64,000 nucleotides of DNA, taken from contig NZ_FNSU01000003.1 of the NCBI RefSeq assembly GCF_900105325.1, forward strand, positions 3,609,501 through 3,673,500, given 5' to 3'. Source of the DNA: Pseudomonas marginalis. Lineage in GTDB: Bacteria; Pseudomonadota; Gammaproteobacteria; Pseudomonadales; Pseudomonadaceae. The notes beneath the pieces were generated by a model. The model was not told the DNA's origin and searched no databases. It saw nothing but the letters and a program-made list of their open reading frames with translations. Shown here in pieces: positions 1-8,921 of the stretch (the stretch's first letter is position 1; every line of letters begins with the position of its first letter). Made by a program: the position numbers and the translations under genes.

Positions 1-280
1 TCACGCCCTGGGCTTTGACGGCTTCGCGAACCTTGTCCAGCATCGCGCCGATCTGGCGGTTGGAGGTACCGGTGGCGATGATCATGAAGTCGGTGATGCT
101 CTGCTTGTCGCGTACGTCCAGGACCTGGATGTCCTGGGCCTTCACGTCTTCCAGGGCGGCAACGGCGACTTTCACCAGCGCTTCGCCAGCCAGTTCCGGG
201 CCAACGTGGGCTTCAACCGGCAGCGGGGCGCTTTTGAACGTGCCTTTGCGTTTTACTTTGCTTACGTCTTTGTTCGTCAT
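1..280 (-). CDS. rsfS: Ribosomal silencing factor RsfS (partial, C-terminus outside window)
   Basis: The minus strand from 280 encodes about 93 residues of RsfS (Iojap family), the factor that binds ribosomal protein L14 and blocks subunit joining in starved cells. The frame opens with MTNKDVSKVKRKGTF and runs through the family core, including VKAQDIQVLDVRDKQSITDF and IATGTSNRQI, before leaving the window. The sequence extends a little further at the N-terminus than the E. coli protein. It lies 69 bp downstream of nadD on the same strand, the usual Pseudomonas order proA-nadD-rsfS, so the three are probably co-transcribed. Confidence 0.93.
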   Translation of the reverse strand, partial: MTNKDVSKVKRKGTFKSAPLPVEAHVGPELAGEALVKVAVAALEDVKAQDIQVLDVRDKQSITDFMIIATGTSNRQIGAMLDKVREAVKAQGV

Positions 281-349
281 AAAAAACTCGTTTTGCTCGT
301 ATGTTCGGGCGCTCGCTGCACGAGTGTTCGTGCGTTCAAGCGCGCCTTT

Positions 350-994
350 TCAGTTCGACGCACGGTAAAGCCCGTGCGCATCGATGTAGGCCAGGACCGC
401 GTCAGGCACCAGGAAACGTACCGACTTCCCGCTGGCCAGCAGTTGACGGATCTGGGTGGCAGACACCGCGAGCGGGGTCTGCCAGACGAATGCAATATTC
501 CCGTTCGGCCCGGTCAGGGCCAAGGGGTCACTTACCGACCGCGCGGCCAGCAGGTTGCGCAAGGCATCCGGCGGTTCGCTGTCGGCATCCGGGCGTTGCA
601 AAACCAGGATGTGGCAGTGCTGGAGGAGTTCCTCCCAGCGATGCCAAGAGGGCAGGCCGCAAAATGCGTCCCAGCCCAAAAGCAGAAACAACTGGTCATC
701 CGCGGCCAACTCGGCGCGCATCAGCTCCAGGGTGTCGACAGTGTAGGACGGTTTATCGCGCTTGAGCTCACGATCGTCCACCACCAGCGGCGGTATGCCT
801 TCTACGGCCAGGCGCACCATTTCCAGGCGCTGCTGCGGCGACACCTGCGGGGTATCGCGATGGGGCGGCCGGAAATTAGGGATCAGGCGCAGCTCATCCA
901 GCGCCAAGGCATCCGCGACTTCCAGGGCACTGCGCAAATGGCCGATGTGCACGGGGTCGAAGGTACCGCCGAGCAGCCCGATGCGTTTAGCCAT
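350..994 (-). CDS. nadD: Nicotinate-nucleotide adenylyltransferase
   Basis: This 214-residue enzyme transfers AMP from ATP to nicotinate mononucleotide, giving deamido-NAD in NAD synthesis. The nucleotidyltransferase signature [11 protein letters not shown] is at residues 8-18, and the C-terminal ISxTxxR-like motif reads VSATQIR. The start is the ATG at 992-994, which shares one base with the proA stop codon. A longer open frame upstream exists only because it runs antisense-free through proA in another frame, so it is not the real start. The one-base overlap suggests coupled translation with proA. Length fits the family. Confidence 0.95.
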   Translation of the reverse strand: MAKRIGLLGGTFDPVHIGHLRSALEVADALALDELRLIPNFRPPHRDTPQVSPQQRLEMVRLAVEGIPPLVVDDRELKRDKPSYTVDTLELMRAELAADDQLFLLLGWDAFCGLPSWHRWEELLQHCHILVLQRPDADSEPPDALRNLLAARSVSDPLALTGPNGNIAFVWQTPLAVSATQIRQLLASGKSVRFLVPDAVLAYIDAHGLYRASN

Positions 995-2259
995 CAAGTG
1001 CGCACGTGACCGTCGCCGAACACCACGTACTTCTCGCTGGTCAGGCCTTCCAGGCCAACCGGGCCGCGTGCGTGGAGCTTGTCGGTGGAGATGCCGATCT
1101 CCGCCCCCAGGCCGTACTCGAAGCCGTCGGCAAAGCGCGTCGAGGCGTTGATCATCACCGAAGCGGAGTCCACTTCGGTGAGGAAACGCCGGGCATCGCT
1201 GAAATGCTCGGAGACAATGGCGTCGGTGTGCTTGGAGCCGTACGTGTTGATGTGTTCGATGGCCTGGTCCAGGTCGTCGACGATGCGGATCGACAGGATC
1301 GGCGCCGTGTACTCGGTGTACCAGTCCTGCTCGGTGGCTTCGATCACGTCCGCGCCCAACAGCGCACGGGTGCGTTCGCAACCGCGCAGCTCCACGCCCT
1401 TGTCACGGTAGATGGCAGCCAGCGGCGGCAGCACGCGCTCGGCAATGCCGACGTGCACCAGCAGGGTTTCCATGGTGTTGCACGGCGCGTAGCGGTGGGT
1501 CTTGGCGTTGTCGGCGATGCGGATCGCCTTGTCGATGTCGGCGGCGATGTCGATATACACGTGGCACACGCCGTCCAGGTGCTTGATCACTGGCACCTTG
1601 GCATCGCGGCTGACGCGCTCGATCAGGCTCTTGCCACCGCGCGGCACGATCACGTCGATGAATTCCGGCATGGTGATCAGCGCGCCGACAGCGGCGCGGT
1701 CGGTGGTTTCCACCACTTGCACCACTTCGGCCGGCAACTCGGCCACGGCCAGGCCCTGCTGGATGCAGGCGGCGATGGCGCGGTTGGAATTGATCGCCTC
1801 GGAACCGCCACGCAGGATGGTGGCGTTGCCCGACTTGAGGCACAGGCTCGCGGCGTCGATGGTCACGTTCGGGCGCGACTCATAGATGATGCCGATCACG
1901 CCCAGGGGCACGCGCATCTTGCCGACCTGGATGCCGGACGGCAGGTAACGCATATCGCGAATTTCACCGATGGGGTCAGGCAGCTTGGCCACCTGACGCA
2001 ACCCTTCGATCATGTCGTCGATACGTGTCGGCGTCAGCGCCAGGCGGTCCAGCAAGGCGGGCTCAAGGCCATTGGCGCGGCCGTTGGCCAGGTCCAGTTC
2101 GTTGGCGGCAGTCAGCTCGGAGCGCGAAGCGTCCAGAGCATCGGCGGCGGCCAGCAGGGCACGGTTCTTCTGCGCAGTGCTCGCACGGGCGATCAACCGC
2201 GAGGCCTGACGGGCAGCGCGACCCAGGCGGGTCATGTAGTCAAGAACGGACTCAGTCAT
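994..2259 (-). CDS. proA: Gamma-glutamyl phosphate reductase
   Basis: ProA (421 aa) reduces gamma-glutamyl phosphate with NADPH to glutamate semialdehyde, the second step of proline synthesis in the cytoplasm. It has an aldehyde-dehydrogenase-like fold. The substrate region [20 protein letters not shown] and the catalytic cysteine in [11 protein letters not shown] are present. It is the first gene of the leftward proA-nadD-rsfS group and its stop overlaps the nadD start. The 175-bp spacer to the divergent glycosylase gene must hold promoters for both directions; no clear boxes were picked out there. Confidence 0.96.
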   Translation of the reverse strand: MTESVLDYMTRLGRAARQASRLIARASTAQKNRALLAAADALDASRSELTAANELDLANGRANGLEPALLDRLALTPTRIDDMIEGLRQVAKLPDPIGEIRDMRYLPSGIQVGKMRVPLGVIGIIYESRPNVTIDAASLCLKSGNATILRGGSEAINSNRAIAACIQQGLAVAELPAEVVQVVETTDRAAVGALITMPEFIDVIVPRGGKSLIERVSRDAKVPVIKHLDGVCHVYIDIAADIDKAIRIADNAKTHRYAPCNTMETLLVHVGIAERVLPPLAAIYRDKGVELRGCERTRALLGADVIEATEQDWYTEYTAPILSIRIVDDLDQAIEHINTYGSKHTDAIVSEHFSDARRFLTEVDSASVMINASTRFADGFEYGLGAEIGISTDKLHARGPVGLEGLTSEKYVVFGDGHVRT

Positions 2260-2434
2260 GGTCAGGGAGTCTTGGCAAAGAGGAAAGCGGCAGATTATAG
2301 CTGTGACGCCGCCCGACTGACAGCGGTGAGGGGCGGATGGTCGAAATGAACTGTAAAAACCTGGGGTTCAGCCGTAATTAAGGTGGGAGTTGTTATTATT
2401 CCGTCACATTTAGCCGTATTAACCCCAGACCACC

Positions 2435-3118
2435 ATGCCCAGTTCTTCACCCCAACTCCCCGCCAGCGCGCTGCCCGACAGCTTCTTCGACCGTGACGCG
2501 CAAATACTTGCGCGGGATTTGCTTGGAAAAGTCATCCGCCATCGCGTCGGCGATAGCTGGCTTTCGGCGCGAATTATTGAAACCGAAGCCTATTACGTGG
2601 CCGAAAAAGGCAGCCACGCCTCACTCGGGTACACAGAAAAGCGTAAGGCTTTGTTTCTGGATGGCGGACATATCTATATGTACTACGCCCGTGGCGGCGA
2701 TTCGCTGAACTTCAGCGCGCAGGGGCCGGGCAATGCCGTGCTGATCAAATCAGCCTATCCCTGGGTCGATGAAACCTCCGGGCCCGCCAGCCTGGCGCAG
2801 ATGCTGCTGAACAACCCGAATGCCGACGGCAGCCCGCGCGCGTCGCAAAAGCTGTGTGCCGGCCAGACGTTGCTGTGCAAGGCGCTGGGCCTGAAGGTGC
2901 CGATGTGGGATGCCAAGCGCTTTGATCAAGAATTGCTCTTTGTCGAAGACGTCGGCCAGACACCGATACAGATCATCCAGACCACCCGCCTGGGCATCCC
3001 CAGCGGCCGTGACGAGCACTTGATGTACCGCTTCGTCGATGCCGGCTATGCGCCCTACTGCACGCGGAACCCGCTGCGCCGGGGCCAGGTCGAAGGCCGC
3101 GACTATTTCCTGATTTGA
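2435..3118 (+). CDS. mpg: DNA-3-methyladenine glycosylase (AAG/MPG family)
   Basis: This 227-residue protein belongs to the AAG/MPG family, which excises alkylated purines in base-excision repair. The catalytic Glu lies in the IIETEAYY motif near residue 48, followed by the conserved segments GGHIYMYY and SLNFSAQGPGNAVLIK that line the base pocket. The C-terminus carries the family pattern ending in NPLRRGQVEGRDYF. It resembles the eukaryotic and Bacillus type, not E. coli AlkA or Tag. It is divergent from proA and 25 bp upstream of the DedA-PAP2 gene. Confidence 0.9.
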   Translation: MPSSSPQLPASALPDSFFDRDAQILARDLLGKVIRHRVGDSWLSARIIETEAYYVAEKGSHASLGYTEKRKALFLDGGHIYMYYARGGDSLNFSAQGPGNAVLIKSAYPWVDETSGPASLAQMLLNNPNADGSPRASQKLCAGQTLLCKALGLKVPMWDAKRFDQELLFVEDVGQTPIQIIQTTRLGIPSGRDEHLMYRFVDAGYAPYCTRNPLRRGQVEGRDYFLI

Positions 3119-3143
3119 ATCTGTGGCGATGGAGTAACGATTT

Positions 3144-4460
3144 ATGGGCCAATGGCTCGATGGCATTACCGGCTGGCTGACCCTCAACCCGCAATGGCTG
3201 GCGGCGGCGGTGTTTATCGTCGCGTGCGTGGAATGCCTGGCCATTGCCGGGCTGATCGTGCCAGGCACGGTGCTGCTGTTTGCCATTGCGGCACTGGCTG
3301 GCAGCGGCGCCTTGTCCCTGAGTGAAACCCTGCTGATGGGGTTCCTGGGAGGCTTGCTGGGCGACGGGATTTCCTACTTCCTCGGCCGACACTTCCATCA
3401 GAATATCCGCCGCCTGCCCGGCCTGCGCCACCATCCGGAATGGATGAATGGCGCGGAAACCTACTTCCACAAATACGGCATCGCCAGTCTGCTGGTGGGA
3501 CGTTTCATCGGGCCATTGCGGCCGATGCTGCCGATGGTGGCCGGAATGTGCGACATGCCGTTCCCGCGTTTCGCCCTGGTCAGCCTTCTGGCGGCAGCCG
3601 GTTGGTCGTTGGCCTACCTGCTGCCGGGCTGGGCCACCGGCGCCGCGTTCCGCCTGCCATTGCCGGAGGGGTTCTGGCCTGAGGCGGGGGTTGTCACAGC
3701 GTGCCTGGCGGTCGTGCTGGGACTGAGCCTGAACACCAGCCTGCGTGGCCATCGTCGCGCGACCCTATGGATAGGGTGTGCCAGCCTGGCGTTGTTGATC
3801 GCCCTGTTTATCGGCTATCCGCACCTGGATGACTTTGACCAGGGCCTGAGCGCGCTGGTACAGGAACATCGCAGCCCCTGGCTGGACCACACCATGGTGA
3901 TGGTGACCCAACTGGGTGAGTTCAAGAAGATGTTCTTCGCCAGCGCCGTATTCACCGCGCTGCTGCTACTGGCGCGGCAATGGCGTCATGCCGTGTTTGT
4001 CGGTGCAACACTGGCCGGGGCGGCGGTGATCAATACCGGGACCAAACTGTTTTTCGCCCGTGGCCGCCCGGAAATCCTCACCGACCCATTGACCAGCTTC
4101 AGCATGCCCAGCGGCCACGCCTCCGGTGCGTTTGCGTTTTTCCTGGCGTTGTCGGTGCTGGCCGGTCGCGGACAACCCACGCGCCTGCGCCTGACCTGGA
4201 TGTTGCTGGGCTGTATTCCTGCGGCCTTCATCGCGCTGTCACGGGTCTACCTTGGCGCCCATTGGCCCACCGACATCCTGGCTGGCACGCTGCTGGCAAT
4301 GACCGTGTGTGCATTCAGCCTCACCGTCTGCCAGTACCGCAGCCCTTTGCCGCCGATGCCGCAGAAGGCCTGGTGGCTGGTATTACCCGCTGTGGTGGCG
4401 GTGCTCGGCTTCATTGCCTTTACCGGCACCCCACACGCGCTGCTCAGGTATGCCTACTGA
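3144..4460 (+). CDS. DedA/VTT domain fused to PAP2 lipid phosphatase
   Basis: This 438-residue integral membrane protein joins two families. Residues 1 to about 190 are a DedA (VTT) domain with GLIVPGTVLLF, GGLLGDGISYFLGRHF and the GRFIGPLRPMLPMVAG signature. Residues from about 200 are a PAP2 phosphatase with the three catalytic motifs KLFFARGRP, PSGH and SRVYLGAHWPTD. DedA proteins are linked to lipid scrambling and undecaprenyl-phosphate recycling, and PAP2 enzymes dephosphorylate lipid pyrophosphates. A role in carrier-lipid recycling is therefore a reasonable inference. The 3' end overlaps a convergent small gene by 7 bp. Confidence 0.88.
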   Translation: MGQWLDGITGWLTLNPQWLAAAVFIVACVECLAIAGLIVPGTVLLFAIAALAGSGALSLSETLLMGFLGGLLGDGISYFLGRHFHQNIRRLPGLRHHPEWMNGAETYFHKYGIASLLVGRFIGPLRPMLPMVAGMCDMPFPRFALVSLLAAAGWSLAYLLPGWATGAAFRLPLPEGFWPEAGVVTACLAVVLGLSLNTSLRGHRRATLWIGCASLALLIALFIGYPHLDDFDQGLSALVQEHRSPWLDHTMVMVTQLGEFKKMFFASAVFTALLLLARQWRHAVFVGATLAGAAVINTGTKLFFARGRPEILTDPLTSFSMPSGHASGAFAFFLALSVLAGRGQPTRLRLTWMLLGCIPAAFIALSRVYLGAHWPTDILAGTLLAMTVCAFSLTVCQYRSPLPPMPQKAWWLVLPAVVAVLGFIAFTGTPHALLRYAY

Positions 4461-4681
4461 CCCTGGGTCGGGCCGAGCCAATGGATTGGCGCGGCGCGGC
4501 GTTCAACACAACGCTCACGTCGCTCCAGCATCATCTCATCGGCGATTTCCGCGGCGCGTTCAGCGATGTATTCCGGGCCCCGCTTGGCATCCAGCGGCAG
4601 CAGCTGCACGGCAATACTGACAAAAAAAACGTCCCAGGCAGCCTGTTCCGATGGCGCTAGCCGAATCATGTTCACCCCCAA
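4454..4681 (-). CDS. Small conserved hypothetical protein
   Basis: This 75-residue soluble protein has no recognised domain. It is charged, with a helical-looking middle rich in Glu and Arg (ERAAEIADEMMLERRERC) and no signal peptide or membrane segment. An alternative start at 4669 would give a product beginning MIRLAPSEQAAWD, which looks more protein-like than the four residues before it. It is convergent with the DedA-PAP2 gene and overlaps its last 7 bp. I believe similar small proteins occur at this place in other Pseudomonas, but cannot verify that here. Confidence 0.55.
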   Translation of the reverse strand: MGVNMIRLAPSEQAAWDVFFVSIAVQLLPLDAKRGPEYIAERAAEIADEMMLERRERCVERRAAPIHWLGPTQGQ

Positions 4682-4769
4682 TCATTGTTGTGTGATCGGT
4701 GACTATTTCAGGCGACGCACAGGGAACAACGAGGAAACCTCTGAAAACCGCGCAGGACAGATCCGAGGC

Positions 4770-5360
4770 TCAGGCAAACAACTCACCCTGAAGCTCATCG
4801 AGCAGCATCTGGATCGCATCCAGCCGCTCCTGCGGGTCGTCGAGTTGCAGCAGGTCGATCTTGTCGGCCTCAGTGAACGGCAAGAGATAAGCCAGTTGAT
4901 TGCCCAAGGCTCGCTGGCCATCGGCGTGAGTGTCCATGTCCAGCGACGCGACCATCGGGTGTTCGGCCAGGGCCTGGAGCAAGGCCAGCAGGTCGGCATC
5001 CTCTTCTTCCAGCGCCTGGTCCGGCAGTTCTTCCAGCCATTGCACCTCGGCCACCAGCAACTGGTCCTTCTGCACACCGGCGTCTCGCACGCGGAAGCGC
5101 CGCCCGCCTTCGACGCGAATCCCCAGCAGGCCGTTGTCCTGCTGCTTGAAGTCGCGAATCAACGCTTCACAGCCGATCAAGGCATAGCCATCCGGAGCCA
5201 TGCCCACCTCCTTGCCATCGAGGATGCACACCACGCCGAAGCTTTCGCCCTTTTTCATGCAGCGGCTGATCATGTCCAGGTAGCGCGCCTCGAACAGTTG
5301 CAGGTCGAGGATGCAGCCAGGGAACAGCACGGTATTGAGGGGGAACAGCGCCAGACTCAT
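4770..5360 (-). CDS. LON substrate-binding domain protein
   Basis: This 196-residue protein consists of a stand-alone N-terminal Lon (LON_substr_bdg) domain without ATPase or protease parts. The opening MSLALFPLNTVLFPGCILDLQLFEARYLDMI is the family signature, with the typical PLNxVLFPG turn and FExRY element, followed by GVVCILDGKEVG. The C-terminal half is acidic and helical. Function is not established for such stand-alone domains; a role in recognising unfolded proteins is a guess by analogy. It lies 21 bp upstream of the lrgB stop on the same strand as lrgAB and may share their transcript. Confidence 0.85.
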   Translation of the reverse strand: MSLALFPLNTVLFPGCILDLQLFEARYLDMISRCMKKGESFGVVCILDGKEVGMAPDGYALIGCEALIRDFKQQDNGLLGIRVEGGRRFRVRDAGVQKDQLLVAEVQWLEELPDQALEEEDADLLALLQALAEHPMVASLDMDTHADGQRALGNQLAYLLPFTEADKIDLLQLDDPQERLDAIQMLLDELQGELFA

Positions 5361-5381
5361 AAAGGCTTCCTTAAACCCGGT

Positions 5382-6098
5382 TTAAACAATCACTGACACG
5401 GCCAGCGGCAGGAATACCGCTGTGGCTACGCCCATCAGACTCATGGCCAGCGCCGCAAAGGCGCCACACTCTTCGCTTTCCTGCAGGGCCACCGAGGTGC
5501 CGACGGCGTGGGCGGTCATGCCCAAGGCCATGCCGCGCGCCTCGGGGCTGTGCACCCCAAGACGCGAGAGTAACGCCGGGCCAACCATCGCGCCCACCAC
5601 CCCGGTAATCAGCACAAACACCGCCGCCAACGCCGCCACGCCGCCGATCTGCTCGGCCACCAGCATGGCAATCGGCGATGTCACCGACTTCGGCGCCATG
5701 GTCATCAACATCCTGTGTTCAGCGCCGAACCACCAGCCCAGCAGCACGCACAGGCCGGTGGCCAACACGCCGCCTATCACCAGCGTAGTAAAAATCGGCC
5801 AGAACAATTGCCGAATCCGCCGCAGGTTCAGATAGAGCGGCACCGCCAGGGCCACCGTCGCCGGGCCCAGCAGGATCCCCATGATCTCCGTGCTCTTGCG
5901 GTACTCGGCATAGCTCAGGCCGCACGTGAGCAACACGCAGATCACCAGCAGCATGGAGACCAGCACCGGCTGCAGGAAAATCCAGCGGGTTTTCTCGAAA
6001 CCCGCCAGCACCAACTGATAGGCGCCCAGGGTGATCCCGATACCGAACAGCGGGTGATGAATCACCGCCGTCCATGCGCCGTGCCAGTCGAAGATCAT
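5382..6098 (-). CDS. lrgB: LrgB/YohK-family membrane protein
   Basis: This 238-residue multi-pass membrane protein is of the LrgB/CidB family, the partner of holin-like LrgA. Characteristic segments are HHPLFGIGITLGAY, the middle GPATVALAVPLY, APKSVTSPIAM, and the C-terminal TAHAVGTSVALQESEECGAFAALAMSLMG region (here cited in parts). The family has been linked to murein hydrolase control and to pyruvate or overflow-metabolite transport. The start at 6098 overlaps the lrgA stop by 4 bp (ATGA), so translation is coupled. A longer open frame running upstream into lrgA is not the real start. Confidence 0.9.
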   Translation of the reverse strand: MIFDWHGAWTAVIHHPLFGIGITLGAYQLVLAGFEKTRWIFLQPVLVSMLLVICVLLTCGLSYAEYRKSTEIMGILLGPATVALAVPLYLNLRRIRQLFWPIFTTLVIGGVLATGLCVLLGWWFGAEHRMLMTMAPKSVTSPIAMLVAEQIGGVAALAAVFVLITGVVGAMVGPALLSRLGVHSPEARGMALGMTAHAVGTSVALQESEECGAFAALAMSLMGVATAVFLPLAVSVIV

Positions 6099-6448
6099 TG
6101 ATCCTGCTCCTTGCGCTTGACCATGCGTTCCATCAACAGCCCGACAAAGCCCATGGCGATCACCAGCGACAACACCAGTGCACCGACGATAGCCCAGAAA
6201 TCGGCGGCAATATCCCTGGCATACACCATCACCCCCACCGCCGGCGGCACCAGCAGCAACGGCAAGTAGCGCAGCAGGCTGCTGGCCGCCAGGCTCAGGG
6301 GCTCGCCGACTTCGCCACGCCAGATCAGGAACCCGAGCATCAACAGCAGGCCGATGATCGGCCCCGGCAGTACCGGCACCAGCAAATGATTGATCGCCGT
6401 GCCGATCAATTGAAACAGCACCAGCCATGTCAGACCGCGTAACAGCAT
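6095..6448 (-). CDS. lrgA: LrgA/CidA-family holin-like protein
   Basis: This protein of about 117 residues has four hydrophobic segments and the LrgA/CidA signature PGPIIGLLLMLGFL, followed by LPLLLVPPAVGVMVY. The start chosen is the ATG at 6448, giving MLLRGLTWLVLFQLIG; an ATG six codons upstream (6466) adds only basic residues and is possible. It is coupled to lrgB by a 4-bp overlap. The pair forms an inner-membrane system proposed to act as holin/antiholin or as a metabolite channel. No LytSR-type regulator lies next to it. Confidence 0.88.
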   Translation of the reverse strand: MLLRGLTWLVLFQLIGTAINHLLVPVLPGPIIGLLLMLGFLIWRGEVGEPLSLAASSLLRYLPLLLVPPAVGVMVYARDIAADFWAIVGALVLSLVIAMGFVGLLMERMVKRKEQDQ

Positions 6449-6612
6449 CCGTTTTTTCCCCCTCAAGACCCGCCCGCATTATAAGCATGCCCGCCCTATG
6501 CTCCGGCATTCGCCAAAAGCATGGTGGGTTGACCGGGCTGGTTGGCCATGATGATCTACATTGGTTCTCTGTAACCCATAACAACAGCACCGATGAACCA
6601 AGGAGAGACGCA

Positions 6613-7068
6613 ATGCCCTATGTACCCGTAGCGCAGCTCAAAGATTATGTCGGCAAGGAACTGGGACGTTCCGAATGGCTCACCATCGACCAGGCACGTA
6701 TCAACCTGTTCGCCGAGGCCACTGGCGATCATCAGTTCATCCACGTCGATCCGGTCAAGGCCGCACAAACCCCGTTCGGCAGCACCATCGCCCACGGCTT
6801 CCTGTCGCTGTCGCTGATGCCCAAGCTGATGGAAGACATCCTGATCGTGCCCGAAGGCCTGAAGATGGCCGTCAACTATGGCCTGGACAGCGTGCGCTTT
6901 ATCCAGCCGGTGAAAGTCAATTCCAAGGTGCGCCTGAACGTGACCCTCACCGACGTCACCGAGAAAAAGCCCGGCCAATGGCTACTCAAGGCCACCGCCA
7001 CCCTGGAAATCGATGGCCAGGAAAAACCCGCTTACGTCGCCGAGTCGTTGTCGCTGTACTTCGTGTAA
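6613..7068 (+). CDS. MaoC-family (R)-hydratase / hot-dog dehydratase
   Basis: This 151-residue protein is a single hot-dog domain of the MaoC type. The hydratase signature is present: FAEATGDHQFIHVDPVKA supplies the catalytic Asp and His, and PFGSTIAHGFLSLSL the helix that follows. Such enzymes hydrate trans-2-enoyl-CoA to (R)-3-hydroxyacyl-CoA, feeding beta-oxidation intermediates to polyhydroxyalkanoate or lipid A precursors; the exact substrate cannot be told. The ATG at 6613 is preceded by AAGGAGA, a strong ribosome-binding site 8 bp upstream, which settles the start against an upstream open frame. Confidence 0.9.
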   Translation: MPYVPVAQLKDYVGKELGRSEWLTIDQARINLFAEATGDHQFIHVDPVKAAQTPFGSTIAHGFLSLSLMPKLMEDILIVPEGLKMAVNYGLDSVRFIQPVKVNSKVRLNVTLTDVTEKKPGQWLLKATATLEIDGQEKPAYVAESLSLYFV

Positions 7069-7074
7069 GCCCAT

Positions 7075-7107
7075 CCCTGTGGCGAGCCACTGAAACTCGC
7101 CACAGGG
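7075..7107. terminator. Perfect 12-bp inverted repeat after the MaoC gene
   Basis: CCCTGTGGCGAG at 7075-7086 and CTCGCCACAGGG at 7096-7107 form a perfect stem with a 9-nt loop directly after the hydratase stop. There is no long U-tract, so it may be a REP-like element that also stops transcripts or protects the 3' end. Confidence 0.6.
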
Positions 7108-7173
7108 TATGTAAATTTATGTATGAATCTCGCAGCTGCGGCATACTCGGCGCTCAATTATCCGGATCCCGCT

Positions 7174-8892
7174 ATGCGCCCACTCGCTCCCCTTGCCCTT
7201 GCCCTGTTGCTCACCGCTTGCGGAGACGGCGAATCGCTGTTGCCGCCCGATGCGCGCCTGCCCGATGGCGGCCGTTACCGGGGCGATGTGGTCAATGGTC
7301 TGCTGCAAGGCCAGGGCCGCGTGGATTATCCCAACGGCAGCTGGTACGCCGGGCAGTTCGACAAAGGCCAGTGGCACGGCCAGGGCGAATGGCATGGCAG
7401 CAACGGCGAAGTCTATAAAGGCCAGTTCCAGCAAGGCCTGTTCGATGGACAGGGCAGCCTCACCACGGCCGGCAGCCACTATGTGGGCGGGTTCAAGAAC
7501 GGTCGGCGCAACGGCGAAGGCACCCTCAAAGAAGGGCAGATGACCTATCGCGGCGAATTCAAGGACGACCAGTATTCCGGCCTTGGCCGCCTGGAACTGG
7601 CCGACGGCAGCCAGTATCAGGGCCAGTTCGCCCACGGCAAGCCGAACGGCGAAGGCCAGCGCAATGACGACAGCGGCAACCAGTTCAGCGGCCACTTCGT
7701 CGACGGCCAGCTGGAGGGCAACGGTACGTTCAACAGCGCCGACGGCGACATCTATGTCGGCCAGTTCAAGCAGAACCAGCTCAACGGCAAGGGCCGCTAT
7801 GAAAACGCCGATGGCGACGTGTGGATCGGCCAGTTCAAGGAAGGCGCACTCAGCGGCAAGGGCGAACTGATCGGCGTGGATGGCAGCCACTACGTCGGCC
7901 AGTTCAGCGACTGGCGCTTTACCGGCGAAGGCCGCCTGAACCTGACCGACGGCAGCTTCTATATCGGCGGCTTTGACAGCGACAACTATCAAGGCCGCGG
8001 CACCCTGGTACTCACCGACGGCACCGTGCAGGCCGGTACCTGGGTCAACGGCATGCGCGTGCGTGATGCTGACGGCGCATTGTTGCCCGACCCACTGGAG
8101 ATCGGCGTACTGGCCCAGGGCCATTTGCTCGATGCCGCCCTCGCTGCCGTGCCTGCGTCCACCCCCGCAGTGGAGCTGTACACCCTGGCCGTGGCCGGCG
8201 ACGGCAAACAAAGCGTGTTCCTGCGCGAAGCCGATTACGTCAGCAATATGCTCACCACTCGCTTCGGCGCACGGGGGCAGATCCGCCTGGTCAACCACCG
8301 CGACCATATCGCTGACCGACCACTGGCCACCCGCGAAAGCCTGCGCCGGGCCGTGCAAACCCTGGCCGAGCGCACCGGACCGGAAGACCTGGTGTTTATC
8401 TACATGACCAGCCACGGCACCCACGAACACGAACTGGTGCTGGACCAACCGCGCATGGAACTGGCCGACCTGCCCGCCGATGAACTGGCCGCCGTGCTCG
8501 CGCCGCTGAAAAACCGCGACAAGATCGTGGTGATTTCAGCCTGCTACTCCGGTGGATTCATCCCGGCGCTCAAAGACGAACGCACCCTGATCATGACCGC
8601 CTCACGCGCCGACCGCGTGTCCTTCGGCTGTTCCGAAGAGGCCGACTTCACCTACTTCGGCGATGCCCTCTTCGCCCAAGCCTTCAACCAGACCGACGAT
8701 CTGCAGCAAGCCTTCAAGCTGGCGCAGCTGCATGTGAGCGAACGCGAACAGGCAGACAACTTCGAAGCGTCCGAACCGCAGATCTGGGCCCCCAAAGGCG
8801 TGATCGCCCACTGGCAATTATTACGCAAGCAGCAGGCACGAAAGGCGCTGGAAAGCGTCTCAATGAATAGCAAGGAAGCCAAAGGCAACTAA
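7174..8892 (+). CDS. MORN-repeat lipoprotein with C13-family (legumain-like) peptidase domain
   Basis: This 572-residue protein begins with a lipoprotein signal (MRPLAPLALALLLTACGDG, lipobox LTAC with Cys16). Residues 30 to about 290 are roughly eleven MORN repeats of 22-23 residues with the pattern GxxYxGxFxxGxxxGxG. Residues from about 335 form a caspase/legumain-fold C13 peptidase, with the catalytic pair His414 in MTSHGTHEH and Cys457 in VISACYSGG. It should sit in the periplasm on a lipid anchor. MORN repeats often bind membrane lipids or scaffold proteins; the peptidase target is unknown. The ATG at 7174 fits the signal peptide better than an upstream in-frame start. Confidence 0.88.
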   Translation: MRPLAPLALALLLTACGDGESLLPPDARLPDGGRYRGDVVNGLLQGQGRVDYPNGSWYAGQFDKGQWHGQGEWHGSNGEVYKGQFQQGLFDGQGSLTTAGSHYVGGFKNGRRNGEGTLKEGQMTYRGEFKDDQYSGLGRLELADGSQYQGQFAHGKPNGEGQRNDDSGNQFSGHFVDGQLEGNGTFNSADGDIYVGQFKQNQLNGKGRYENADGDVWIGQFKEGALSGKGELIGVDGSHYVGQFSDWRFTGEGRLNLTDGSFYIGGFDSDNYQGRGTLVLTDGTVQAGTWVNGMRVRDADGALLPDPLEIGVLAQGHLLDAALAAVPASTPAVELYTLAVAGDGKQSVFLREADYVSNMLTTRFGARGQIRLVNHRDHIADRPLATRESLRRAVQTLAERTGPEDLVFIYMTSHGTHEHELVLDQPRMELADLPADELAAVLAPLKNRDKIVVISACYSGGFIPALKDERTLIMTASRADRVSFGCSEEADFTYFGDALFAQAFNQTDDLQQAFKLAQLHVSEREQADNFEASEPQIWAPKGVIAHWQLLRKQQARKALESVSMNSKEAKGN

Positions 8893-8921
8893 GCTGTAAC
8901 GTGTAACAAGGGGGAAACACC

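Noticed and set aside
1006..2349. Long plus-strand open frame (447 codons) across proA
   Set aside because: It is antisense to an intact, well-conserved proA, has His/Gly/Val-rich low-complexity sequence typical of GC-rich antisense frames and no ribosome-binding site.
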